From Centrapalus pauciflorus (taxonomy: Eukaryota > Streptophyta > Magnoliopsida > Asterales > Asteraceae): a stretch of DNA of 64,000 nt. Both the position numbers and the translations under genes were made by a program. The notes beneath the pieces are model-generated. The model made no database searches, was not told where the DNA came from, and saw only the letters and a program-made list of their open reading frames with translations. Shown here in pieces: positions 21,526 through 31,178 of the stretch (its first letter is position 1; every line of letters begins with the position of its first letter). Location of the stretch: NCBI GenBank assembly GCA_020465985.1, contig JAANYP010002042.1, forward strand, positions 141,190-205,189, in the 5' to 3' direction.

Positions 21526-23241
21526 ATGTATCTGATGAACACGAAGAACATATTAAGGGTTGATAAATCAAAAGTGGAATGCTATAAATGCCATAAGCTT
21601 GGTCACTTTGCCAGAGAATGTAGATCTCAAGGTCAACAACCATCAAGGACTTCACAGCCCATCCAAGCGTCCTCATCAACAGCACTTGTCTCTCAAGAAG
21701 ACAATGTGTTTGACTGGAGTGATCAGACAGAGGAAGAATTTCAAAATCAAGCACTTATGGCAGAAACATCAAATGTCTCCTCCACTGAACTACCATCTAA
21801 GGTAAATTCTAAACTCTGCTCTCAATCATGCAAAAATATGGTTAAAAAGTACAGAGATCATAATGAGAGCATGTGCAAAACTCTAGCTAAGATGGAAGAA
21901 AGGAGATATGAATATATGCAAGCCATAGAAGATCTGGAAAAACAGATCAATGATTATAAGGATAATGAGATTCAAATGGGGTATGATAGAAACTATCATG
22001 AATGGGAGAAAAAGGAACTCAATAAGAAAATAGAATCTCTGAATAAAAAGGTAGAAGAAACTGAACAGAAGGTGTTAGAGGCTAATGAGAAACTGGAATC
22101 TGTTAACATAGATCTAGGAAACTTCAAGTTAGCAAATCAAAAGCTAGAACACCTAATGGAAGTTCAATTCAAAGACAGAGTGAAATCTCAGGTCAATCCC
22201 AAAGAAGGAATAGGATACAGAGCTACTCCACCTCCATATAATAACAAGTACATTCATCCAATGAGTGAAGTTGCTGATAGACTTGTCAATGAACCACTAG
22301 ATGAGTCTATGACTATTGTAGATCCTATCCTTGATAACAGTCCTGAATTAAAAGAAGATAAGAGTCAAAATAGAGACTGTGACACAAAGAGTGCACCCAT
22401 AGAAGTCCAAGTTCCCAGTAAGAAAGGAAAAGAGAAGATGAGTGTATGCAATGCTACTCCACAAGTTTCTATACATTCTAACTGTAACACTGCATCTTCA
22501 TCCAAAGGAACTAAAAGAGGTAAAACTGTTTCTATCTGCACATGCCAAAAGCATGGTGTTCAAAAGTTTCCTAAACAACAGCAGGTAAGAGGAAACCAGA
22601 GAAACAAGAACCAGAAATTGACAGAAAAGTCTGGTGTTCCAATTCAAACTGTCAAAAGATGCTTTCACTGTGGAAGGAAGAATCACTTAGCCAAGGATTG
22701 TTTTTACAAACCAGCTGTTGCAAAACAGACTGTGCATCACACAAAATCAAATCCTAAACAGGCAAAGCACTCAAAAGTGAAACCTTCCACAGCAGCTCCA
22801 AAGAGAACAGTTGATCACAGATTCTCAAAAGTTAATAAAAAACCGTCCACACATCAAAAACAAGTTTTGGCAAAGCCTAAATCAAGTTTTAAACAAATAT
22901 GGTGTGTCAAGGACAAATCTGTTGCTCAAACTGCTAATGCAAAAGATCAGACTGCTAAGTCAAAATCTGATGCTGTTAGTGCAAAAACTGAAACTGTTAG
23001 CACTACAAACACAGCTCAAGCTGCTGAGCATCAAACTGGAGCTGCTAGTGAATCATCTGAGACTGTCAGAAGAAAAGATGATCAAAATAGTTGGATACCT
23101 CATATCATCACTAAATACTCTCCAAAGACTCCATCAGTAGATCTCACCAAATATAAGAAGTCAAAAACAGTTTTTAGTTATGTCAATGTACAAGGCCAAC
23201 CCAAAACCAATTTGGTTTGGGTTTACTCCACTACTAACTAA
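21526..23241 (+). CDS. C-terminal part of a SIRE Gag (plus-strand passenger), N-terminus missing
   Basis: The frame begins only a dozen residues before the first zinc knuckle (CYKCHKLGHFAREC), so the capsid domain is absent; the first ATG is an accident of the junction. A coiled coil follows at about residues 100-230, then a Lys/Gln-rich part, a second knuckle (CFHCGRKNHLAKDC) near residue 385 and a long Lys/Thr-rich tail that ends with a TAA at 23239-23241 in the branch-point-like word TACTAAC. It has the same architecture as the minus-strand Gag but different sequence and very few CG dinucleotides, so it comes from a different family. Confidence 0.75.
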   Translation: MYLMNTKNILRVDKSKVECYKCHKLGHFARECRSQGQQPSRTSQPIQASSSTALVSQEDNVFDWSDQTEEEFQNQALMAETSNVSSTELPSKVNSKLCSQSCKNMVKKYRDHNESMCKTLAKMEERRYEYMQAIEDLEKQINDYKDNEIQMGYDRNYHEWEKKELNKKIESLNKKVEETEQKVLEANEKLESVNIDLGNFKLANQKLEHLMEVQFKDRVKSQVNPKEGIGYRATPPPYNNKYIHPMSEVADRLVNEPLDESMTIVDPILDNSPELKEDKSQNRDCDTKSAPIEVQVPSKKGKEKMSVCNATPQVSIHSNCNTASSSKGTKRGKTVSICTCQKHGVQKFPKQQQVRGNQRNKNQKLTEKSGVPIQTVKRCFHCGRKNHLAKDCFYKPAVAKQTVHHTKSNPKQAKHSKVKPSTAAPKRTVDHRFSKVNKKPSTHQKQVLAKPKSSFKQIWCVKDKSVAQTANAKDQTAKSKSDAVSAKTETVSTTNTAQAAEHQTGAASESSETVRRKDDQNSWIPHIITKYSPKTPSVDLTKYKKSKTVFSYVNVQGQPKTNLVWVYSTTN

Positions 23242-26200
23242 GCTGTTATTTGTGCAGGGCAACCACAGGTCTCCTCATAGAACAAGATGGCATCTGGACA
23301 GTGGATGCTCTAGGCACATGACAGGCAATTCTGAATGCTTGTCAAACTTCAAAGGTTTTGATGGAGGTTTTGTTGCATTTGGAGGCAACTCAAAAGGAGG
23401 TAAGGTTACAGGTAAAGGTACTGTTAATGCAGGCAACATGACATTCCATGATGTTCTGTATGTTGAACAGCTTAAGTACAATTTATTGAGTGTCTCTCAA
23501 ATCTGTGACAAACAAAACATTGTTCTGTTCACAGATTCTGAGTGCATTGTTCTTTCAAAGGATTTCAAAATTCCTGAAAATCTTGTTTTACTTAGAACAC
23601 CAAGAAAGGACAATGTTTACTGCCTGGACACAGATCTCTTGACTAAATCAAATACTTTAAGCTGTTTAATATCCAAAGCATCATCAAATGAGTCTGCTCT
23701 TTGGCATAGAAGGATGTGTCACATGAACTTCAAGTCCATGAATGATTTAGTTAAAAAGAATCTGGTAAGAGGATTACCACAAAAGGAGTTCATTTGTGAT
23801 GATCATTGTGTAGCATGTCTTAAAGGTAAGCAACACAAAACTTCTCATAAGGCCAAAGAAGTAAATTCAATCTCATCTGTTCTTCAGTTGTTACATATGG
23901 ATCTATTTGGTCCAACATCTGTTTTGAGTTTGAATAAAAGGGCATACTGTTTAGTCATTGTTGATGATTTCACCAGATTTACTTGGGTTTACTTTCTTAG
24001 GTCCAAAGATGAAACTGCTGAGCTAGTTAAGTCTTTTATCCTTAAGATAGAAAACCAATCCAATTCCAAAGTTAAGGTGATAAGATCAGACAATGGAACT
24101 GAATTTAAAAATCAAATTCTAAACAGTTTCTGTGAGTCCAAAGGCATTGCTAGACAATATAGTGCACCAAGAACACCACAGCAAAATGGTGTAGCTGAAA
24201 GAAAGAATAGAACATTAATTGAGGCTGCTAGAACAATGCTAGCTGATTCAAATCTGCCAATGACTTTCTGGGCAGAAGCTGTTAATACAGCCTGTTATGT
24301 TCTAAATAGGGTTCAAGTAGTTCAATCACAAGGGAAAACTCCCTATGAGTTATTCCATAACAGAAGTCCCCTAATAGCTTTCTTCAAGCCCTTTGGATGC
24401 CCATGTACTATCCTTCACACTAAGACTCACTTAGGGAAGTTTGAGAGTAAAGCTGAAGAAGGATTCTTTGTAGGATACTCAACTCAAAGCAAAGCCTATA
24501 GAGTATACAACAGTGTGTCTAAAACAATTGAAGAAAGTGCCAATGTTGAATTTAATGAAAATACTGCTAATATCAAAGGCACTGGTCCTGATTGGTTGTT
24601 TGATTTAGATTCACTAACAAATTCTCTGAGCTTTGTTGAGTATACTGCAGAAGCTGATGCATACAGGGTTGAAGCTGCTAACACGAATTCTCATGCTGCC
24701 AATACAATTTCTCATGCTGTTGGCACAAAGTCTCAGACTGCTGCAGATTCAACAAGTTGGGATGATTTCACCACTCTACCACTTCTGTCTTGTGATCCTC
24801 CAGGGGTCCTGAATGATACAAATCCAGACACTGAAGTGCCACTCCAAAGTTCTGAAAGAACAGCTCCAACACAACAGGAAACAGTCCCAGATTCAAGTCA
24901 AGCTGTTTCAGAAACAGAACCATTCACTGGTTCTGATGGAGATGATACAAACCTTGGAACTTCCTTTCAAACAGAGAGAGAGCCCACACTAAGAGTTCAC
25001 AAGTATCACCCTCTCAATCAAATATTGGGTGATCCAAGCACTCCTGTTCAAACAAGGAAGATGGTTCACAATGAGACTGCTGCTGCTGAACAAGCAGTTA
25101 CTGAATTCAGTCTAGCAGCTTTTGAACATGTCTGTTTCATGTCTCAATTGGAACCTAAAAAGGCATCAGAAGCATTAAAAGATTCATCCTGGATTAAAGC
25201 TATGCAAGAAGAGCTTTTACAGTTCAAAATTCAGAATGTATGGACTCTGGTGGATCTTCCTAAAGGTAAGAGAGCAATAGGTACAAGATGGGTGTTCAGA
25301 AACAAGAAGGATGAGAGAGGGATAGTCATCAAGAACAAAGCAAGACTAGTAGCACAAGGGTACACTCAAGAAGAAGGAATAGATTATGATTGTGTCTTTG
25401 CTCCAGTAGCAAGAATTGAAGCCATCAGACTATTTCTAGCATATGCAAGTTTCAAAGGATTTAAAGTGTATCAAATGGATGTTAACTCTGCTTTCCTGTA
25501 TGGGACAATTGAAGAGGAAGTGTATGTGTGTCAACCTCCTGGTTTTGAAGACTACAAGTATCCAGACAGGGTGTACAAGCTAGACAAAGCTCTCTATGGT
25601 CTTCACCAAGCCCCCAGAGCATGGTATGACACACTGTCATCATATCTTCTACAGAATGGATTCAAGAGAGGCACTCTGGACAAAACACTTTTCACTAAAT
25701 CCATCAAAGCTGAGATTCTTCTTGTCCAGATCTATGTTGATGACATCATCTTTGGCTCAACTAATGATAGGTTGTGCAAAGATTTTGAGGCCCTAATGCA
25801 CAAAAAGTTTCAAATGAGTTCAATGGGGGAACTCACATTCTTTCTAGGGCTGCAGGTTAAACAGAAGCCTACTGGTCTATTCATAAGTCAATCAAAGTAT
25901 GTCAAAGACATATTGGAAAAGTTTGGCTATCAAGACACAAAGGTTGCAAGCACTCCAATGGATCCTCATAAACAGCTCCATACAGACAAAGATGGCATAG
26001 ATGTGGATATTCATCTATACAGATCCCTTATAGGATCTCTCATGTATCTAACATCTTCAAGACCTGATATTATGTTTGCTGTCTGTGTGTGTGCTAGATT
26101 TCAATGCTCTCCAAAGGATTCTCACTTGGTTGCTGTTAAAAGAATCTTTAGATATCTTAAAGGCCAACCACATTTAGGCCTATGGTATCCTAAAGACTCT

Positions 26201-26677
26201 CCTTTTGAACTAACTGCTTATTCTGACAGTGACTATGGTGGTTGCAACATTGACAGGAAATCCACAACTGGTGGATGTCAATACTTAGGAGCAAGACTGG
26301 TCTCTTGGCAATGCAAAAAGCAAACAACTGTCTCCACATCATCCACTGAAGCAGAATACGTAGCAGCTGCAAGCTGCTGCTCCCAGGTAATGTGGATTCA
26401 AAATCAGCTAAGAGACTATGGTATGAATTTCTTATCCACTCCTATTTATATTGACAATTCAAGTGCAATTAGCATTGTGCAAAACCCAGTGAAATTCCCA
26501 AAAACCAAGCATATAGAAATCAGGTTTCACTTCATCAGAGATTGTAATGAAAAGAAGTTAATCCAAGTTACCAAAATACATACAGATGATCAGCTAGCTG
26601 ATCTATTTACAAAACCTTTTGATGTGGGAAGGTTCACTTTCCTAATATCAAATATTGGTATGGTAAACATGGATTAA
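23180..26677 (+). CDS. Uninterrupted copia pol frame of the plus-strand passenger (1165 codons)
   Basis: The domains are complete and in order. Protease: WHLDSGCSRHMTGNSE (about residue 40). Integrase: HHCC module (WHRRMCHMN to CVACLKGKQH), then LLHMDLFGP, IRSDNGTEFKN and PQQNGVAERKNRTLIEAAR. RT: VARIEAIRLFLAYASF, YGLHQAPRAWYDTL and YVDDIIFGS. RNase H: AYSDSDYGGC and STSSTEAEYVAAASCC. It overlaps the Gag end by 62 bases in another frame, and the true product probably begins after GTGCAG at 23255. There is no stop in 1165 codons although CG is strongly depleted. No LTR or primer site belongs to it here, so its expression is unclear. Confidence 0.88.
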   Translation: MSMYKANPKPIWFGFTPLLTKLLFVQGNHRSPHRTRWHLDSGCSRHMTGNSECLSNFKGFDGGFVAFGGNSKGGKVTGKGTVNAGNMTFHDVLYVEQLKYNLLSVSQICDKQNIVLFTDSECIVLSKDFKIPENLVLLRTPRKDNVYCLDTDLLTKSNTLSCLISKASSNESALWHRRMCHMNFKSMNDLVKKNLVRGLPQKEFICDDHCVACLKGKQHKTSHKAKEVNSISSVLQLLHMDLFGPTSVLSLNKRAYCLVIVDDFTRFTWVYFLRSKDETAELVKSFILKIENQSNSKVKVIRSDNGTEFKNQILNSFCESKGIARQYSAPRTPQQNGVAERKNRTLIEAARTMLADSNLPMTFWAEAVNTACYVLNRVQVVQSQGKTPYELFHNRSPLIAFFKPFGCPCTILHTKTHLGKFESKAEEGFFVGYSTQSKAYRVYNSVSKTIEESANVEFNENTANIKGTGPDWLFDLDSLTNSLSFVEYTAEADAYRVEAANTNSHAANTISHAVGTKSQTAADSTSWDDFTTLPLLSCDPPGVLNDTNPDTEVPLQSSERTAPTQQETVPDSSQAVSETEPFTGSDGDDTNLGTSFQTEREPTLRVHKYHPLNQILGDPSTPVQTRKMVHNETAAAEQAVTEFSLAAFEHVCFMSQLEPKKASEALKDSSWIKAMQEELLQFKIQNVWTLVDLPKGKRAIGTRWVFRNKKDERGIVIKNKARLVAQGYTQEEGIDYDCVFAPVARIEAIRLFLAYASFKGFKVYQMDVNSAFLYGTIEEEVYVCQPPGFEDYKYPDRVYKLDKALYGLHQAPRAWYDTLSSYLLQNGFKRGTLDKTLFTKSIKAEILLVQIYVDDIIFGSTNDRLCKDFEALMHKKFQMSSMGELTFFLGLQVKQKPTGLFISQSKYVKDILEKFGYQDTKVASTPMDPHKQLHTDKDGIDVDIHLYRSLIGSLMYLTSSRPDIMFAVCVCARFQCSPKDSHLVAVKRIFRYLKGQPHLGLWYPKDSPFELTAYSDSDYGGCNIDRKSTTGGCQYLGARLVSWQCKKQTTVSTSSTEAEYVAAASCCSQVMWIQNQLRDYGMNFLSTPIYIDNSSAISIVQNPVKFPKTKHIEIRFHFIRDCNEKKLIQVTKIHTDDQLADLFTKPFDVGRFTFLISNIGMVNMD
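23230..23255 (+). promoter_or_regulatory. Branch-point and 3' splice-site signal at the gag-pol boundary of the passenger
   Basis: TACTAAC carries the Gag stop codon and is followed by GCTGTTATTTGTGCAG, after which the protease frame opens. TACTAAC is the ideal branch-point word. The layout matches the minus-strand element at 18011-18035, although the two sequences are otherwise diverged. Confidence 0.45.
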
Positions 26678-27019
26678 TTAGTTTTCATTATTATCTACTC
26701 AGTATGCTAATTTAAGGGGGAGACACTGTTCCATTGAAAAGTTGCACAATTTTACACTAACAGCATGAGTATTTTCTCATGCTGCTAGTTCATTTTCTCG
26801 GACTGCTAGTTATTTTCACTTGATCTGTCAAAGTGTGCAGGGTATTTGGGTAATTTTCAAATGTGTGCGCGGGACCCAACCTTTTCGAAACCTTTAAAGG
26901 TCCCAGTTTCGTTCAGTTGTAACTACCAGTTACATATTTTTCTTCCACGGCCTTCTGCTTTCTCACTGAACGAATCACACATTCTTCTTTCAAACCCTAA
27001 AACCATCGTTTGATCATCC
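26678..27019 (+). other. Region between passenger pol and its extra ORF, PPT-like and promoter-like
   Basis: AAGGGGGAGA at 26714-26723 has the form of a polypurine tract and is followed by ACTGTTCC. The next 280 bp are non-coding. They include CCTTTAAAGG near 26900, a C/T-rich stretch and the telo-box AAACCCTAA at 26992-27000, 20 bases before the ATG of the extra ORF. This could be an internal promoter and leader for the extra ORF, or the start of a degenerate LTR; the sequence alone does not decide. Confidence 0.4.
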
Positions 27020-27349
27020 ATGGAGTTTGTCAAAGAACACAACTGCCTTCCATACTCTCTCAAACACTCTGAACTTCAGCCGTTCCATGATATGATGGAT
27101 TTCCTCAGGCACTCCCATATCAACCATGCCCTCAATATCAATCCCACCATATACATATCGCATATTGAACAGTTCTGGAACCGTGCCACTTTTCAAACCA
27201 TCAATGGAATTCCCACTATACTATCCAAAATTGATGGCACTCCCATCACCATTACTGAGGAATCCATTCGGCACCATTTGCATCTTCAAGATGCCACAGG
27301 TATAACAGACCTAACCCTTAATGCTTTACATACTGGTCTTTACACCACT
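27020..27349 (+). pseudogene. N-terminal fragment of the passenger's extra ORF, cut at the LTR border
   Basis: It starts at ATG 27020 (MEFVKEHNCLPYSL). About 110 residues resemble the N-terminus of the minus-strand extra ORF: both have an FL/DFL..SRI/SHI..AL..NIPI/NPTI..YI/YV..QF(Y/W) pattern followed by GTPI/GQPL. The frame runs into the LTR at 27350, so the rest of the protein is missing. It shows that both SIRE sequences carried the same class of extra gene after pol. Confidence 0.65.
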
Positions 27350-27990
27350 TGTAAGGTCTACAACTGCAAGATCTATCTAGACGCGGATCCGTGAACGAGT
27401 GCGGAATCCTCGTTGACGGTTAGACGGACAACTCTCAACCAACCAAACACGGAGACTATTAGACGCTGAACGAACGACACACGAACGATCCTACGAACTA
27501 ATTCTCTCCGAAACGGCACACACCTAGCTGATAAACTCGAGATCGCCTTTTGCTTAATTCCTCACGAATTCTGCTAAAAGTCCCTTAATGATTCGAGTCT
27601 ATCCCTAATTATAGACCCTGATTCGAGTCTGATGTGGGCCAAACTCGAATCTGGCCCAAGGCCCATTCGAGTCTGTCCACAAGGACACTCTCGAATCTAG
27701 CCTTCATTCGAATCTAAGGATACATTCGAATCTATCACAGATTCGAATGTCTTCCTTTACCTATTCGAATCTATCCAATACACTTAAACACTTAAGTGAT
27801 GAAACTTATGTTTTACTTATGCTTGAGTTAATCTTTGACCTTTATGTTTGAACTTCTTGTAATATGTTACATCAAGTTCAAACACACAATCAATAACAGT
27901 CAAGCACATATAAACATATCTAACACATACTTGCTAAAATCACTATGCAGAATCACTTAGACTGCTATCGTCACACAGGATGTACCAACA
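27350..27990 (-). repeat. 5' LTR of the chimeric element (641 bp)
   Basis: Same length as and 99.4 percent identical to the repeat at 8762-9402, and followed by the target duplication TAATG (27991-27995). On the minus strand it should be followed at once by a primer binding site; instead the next bases are AGTGGTGTAAAGACC from the inverted passenger. Confidence 0.93.
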
Positions 27991-27995
27991 TAATG

Positions 27996-28254
27996 GAACG
28001 TATACTTTGTAATATACGTTTCACAAAATATATAAATTTTTATAGCGAAACGTATATGCACTACGAAAGGTATATAACGAGATATAAAAACCAAAACATG
28101 TATATCGAAATAAACAAACATATATCAATAAATACATGTTTCGTTGAATCGAAAACATTAAGACATACATGTTAAGTTTGCATATTTTCCATAAAAATTA
28201 TAATTTAATGGAAACTTAAGTCAAAACGTATAAAATTATTAATTTATATATTTT
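27996..28254. other. AT-rich repetitive DNA between two retroelements
   Basis: It contains loosely repeated words such as CGAAACGTATA and AAATCGAAA, like those at 36283-36800, so both elements appear to have inserted in the same AT-rich repeat block. No gene is visible. Its last five bases, ATTTT, are the target duplication of the next element. Confidence 0.5.
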
Positions 28255-29831
28255 TGTAACATCCCATTTTTGGGATAGGTACGTGGAATTATTTCATTGG
28301 ATTAATTATGTAATTTGGGACCCAGTGATATAAATTTGTATTTTGGGATAATGGGAACGGATATTGGGTACCGAACCGAGTTTAGATTAAAAACCTATAT
28401 ATTTGGGAGCTACTTGCTTTGTTGCTTCACAATTCAATTTCTAAAATCAGAACTAAAGGTGTATTGTGTGTGTATCTTAACTCCAACAGCAGCTCAAGCA
28501 AGATTTGGGGATTGATTGAGTGATTAAAGCTTCCAAATTCATCATCATCTTCACCTTTGAGTTTAGGTAAGATTTGAGCTTAAATTCGTGAATTAAGTGT
28601 TGTGAATCATGAGTAAGTGATTCAATTGAGTTTTTGTGTGTTAATGAGTAAATTCGGGCATATATCTTTGGTAAAATCGAGTTGGGGAGAATTCCCCTGG
28701 TATGCTATAAAACAGAGCAATTATGATTCTGTTCGTCCGTGAGCGCGGCCGCGATCCCCTGATCGCGGGCCGCGATGTTCTTGAGTGATCGCAGGCGGTT
28801 TAGCCTGAGCGCGGCCGTGACCGAGATGGTCAGCGCGACCGCGACCGCGATGGTCAGTGCGGCCGCATCGGGTTCCAGGTCGGGTTTTTGGGTTCTGTAA
28901 GTTGTGTGTTCGGGTCTTTAGAGTCTCGTGAGTTGTTGAGAATTGTGTATAGAGTCGTTGGGTTGAGATCGTGATATTGAGTTATATGTTGTGATTTCAG
29001 GGTTTCGGGTCGATAGGGTCGGGAAAGGGCAGGGAACCGAGACCGAGTAGTATAGTTAGCTGGGCAGGTGAGTTTGCATGTTTTTCTTGAGATACCTGTA
29101 CGATTATTTATTTATACTTGCATGATCTTTTATTGAGCTTTTTACGAGATATCATGAGTTTTCTTACGAGCTTTTATTGAGATATTATAATGCATGTATT
29201 ACTGTGCTTTATTGAGAATTGTGCTTGTGATATGACATTTGAGACACTTGAGCTATCGAGATACTAAACCGTACGGCTGGGCAGGGGTTGGGTCGCTCCA
29301 TATTCCCTTTTGAGTCCTAACGACTGCTTTGAGCGGTCTAGGGATTTGGGTACGTGGATTCATCCACACGAGTTGAGTGCCTATTTGAGCTACTATGTGG
29401 GATCTCATATACTTGTTCAGTAGGGAACGCTGAACGTTTTATTATCGAGTTATTTATTTATTGAGTTTTATAATCATACACTTAATCTTGCATTCTCACC
29501 AGCTTTAGCTGACCTGTGTGTGTTGTCGTGTGTATCTCAGGTGACCGGAGCGTTAGTAGGCATGCTGGACCGAAGTAGGTTTGCTGTTGTTTTTGCTCGA
29601 GGAGTTATTAGCTACCCTGTGTAGAGGTAGTTACATTTTGTGGACTGTTTGTATATACTTCGGATAGGTTGCTTTACATTCAGGGATATCCGTGACTCTC
29701 TTATGTTAAAATAATGTTTTAAATTATCGGTTTTCATGTATGTGCCTTGGGAATAGTGTAGGGATTATTATATTGTGTCACAGATGATGTGTTATTTATG
29801 TGGCATTGTGGATTAGTTCGAGGGTGTTACA
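28255..29831 (+). repeat. 5' LTR of the second gypsy element (1577 bp)
   Basis: Starts TGTAACATCCC and ends GGGTGTTACA directly before the primer site region. A GC-rich block near 28740-28870, made of GCGGCCGCGA and GACCGCGA words, stands out from the AT-rich remainder. Confidence 0.92.
28740..28870 (+). repeat. GC-rich GACCGCGA/GCGGCCGC minisatellite in the LTR
   Basis: Short imperfect repeats of GCGCGGCCGCGA, GACCGCGACCGCGATGGTCAG and similar words, with several NotI-type GCGGCCGC palindromes. The equivalent block in the 3' LTR (35197-35320) has a different copy arrangement. Confidence 0.75.
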
Positions 29832-29835
29832 AGCT

Positions 29836-29848
29836 TGGTATCAGAGCC
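29836..29848 (+). promoter_or_regulatory. Primer binding site, second gypsy element
   Basis: TGGTATCAGAGCC is a perfect complement to the 3' end of plant initiator-methionine tRNA, four bases after the LTR end. Confidence 0.92.
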
Positions 29849-30143
29849 TAGGTTTAAGAGATTAATTATCTAGTGGATGCTTATGCTTAAACCATGGAGT
29901 CTAGATCCTTGGATTGTAATCCTAAGTAGAGTATTAAGTGATAAACGAGTAGTGCGTAGAGTCTTGTAGAGTTAATTCGTGTTATTATATTATTGTGCAG
30001 GTTATTATAGACCGTCAGGGTAGCGGGCCTCAGGGGGATGACCATAGGGATGATGAGCCAATGCGTAGGTCTGACTTTTATGCTGTGGCCAGATCTTAGA
30101 TGAGCGCTTTCCGGTTCAGGGTGCGGGTAGGGGTTGAGGTGCG

Positions 30144-31178
30144 GTGCCTCCGCCCGAGGGAGACCAGAGTTCTGGGGCTGGTGCTTCTTCTAGCCAGCCA
30201 TCGCGAGGGTCCTTTAAGGACTTTATGACGGGTCGTCCTTCAGAGTTTTACGGAGGAGTTGGTGCCTCGAAGGCACTTGATTGGCTGCGGGAGGTTGAGG
30301 CTGCGTTCCGTATAGCCCATGTGGATCGAGCAGATAGGGTGAGTTATGCCTCCTACCTTCTGAAGGCAGGAGCATTGAGACGATGGAGTTCAGTTGTCAG
30401 TGCTCAGGCAGTCGATGAGGCCTACTTGATGTCTTGGGAGGAGTTTCGTACAAAGTTTGAGTTGCAGTATTGTCCTATGGACATGAGGAGAGAGTTGAAG
30501 CGGGAGTTTATCCACCTGCAGCAGGGATCCAGATCTGTTCAGGAGTATATCGATATCTTTAATGATAGAGCACAGTTCGCGCCGCATCAGGTAGCTACAG
30601 AGGACCGAAAGGTCAATATGTTTATCGAGGGGTTGAGGCCAGATATTCGAGAGTTTGTGGGGATGTTGCGTGACCCCACATTTGCTTCAGCCATGGAGTA
30701 TGCCCACCGTCGGGAGCGGGAAGTTGAGAGGCAGCGGGAGCAGTCGGGTCCCCAGATGCAGCGTGTTGATGCACCGGGACAGGGGCAGAGTTCAGGGTCT
30801 TCTAGATTCTACAGAGAGAGTCGTCAGGGTGGTTATTCTGAGCAGCAGGGGCAGGGTTCAGGGGCTCGGCAGGATCAGGGTCGGGGTGAGGGACAGTCTG
30901 GGTTTGGTCAGGGACAGAGTCAGGGTGGGCAGAGACAGCAGGAGTTGAGGCAGCGAGGTCAGGGTCAGAGTCGGAGTCAGAGCCAGGGGAGTGGTGGTAG
31001 GGGATCCAGAGATTCAGGGAGCCGAGTTGATAGTTCAGGTTCTAGGGAGAGAGATTGTCAGCGGTGTCACCACCGCCATGCAGGGCCGTGTGCCCCCAAG
31101 CATCTTCGTTGTTTTCGGTGTGGCCAGTTTGGTCACACTGCTGCTGCATGTACTTCACAGGAGTCCCTATGCTTCTGA
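30144..31178 (+). pseudogene. Gag of the second gypsy element
   Basis: The frame is open from about 30100, but the true start is not clear: no ATG in frame lies close upstream, and GTG 30144 is only the first usable codon. The Gag domain covers about residues 20-190 (FKDFMTGRPSEFYGG to YAHRRERE). A Gln/Gly/Ser-rich stretch and a zinc knuckle (CFRCGQFGHTAAAC) follow. The TGA at 31176-31178 falls inside the second knuckle, whose remaining CGKPGHMSRDC continues in the same frame. A single base change therefore separates Gag from the rest. Confidence 0.82.

Larger units (their letters stand above)
8762..27990 (-). mobile_element. Chimeric SIRE-type copia retrotransposon with an inverted second element inside (19.2 kb)
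   Basis: Two 641-bp direct repeats, 8762-9402 and 27350-27990, differ by four substitutions that I can count and are flanked by TAATG on both sides (8757-8761, 27991-27995). That marks a single integration event. The polypurine tract next to the left LTR sets the orientation as minus, so the right LTR is the 5' one. The minus-strand element has gag, pol and a downstream extra ORF. Between the 5' LTR and gag lies about 5.8 kb of another SIRE-type element in the opposite sense, with no LTR of its own. SIRE lineage is inferred from size, the second zinc knuckle and the extra ORF after pol. Confidence 0.85.

Noticed and set aside
27350..27990. The right LTR as the 3' LTR of the plus-strand passenger
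   Set aside because: No polypurine tract precedes it in the plus direction, and the extra ORF is cut in mid-frame. The purine tract next to the left LTR and the 641-bp match show that it belongs to the minus-strand element.
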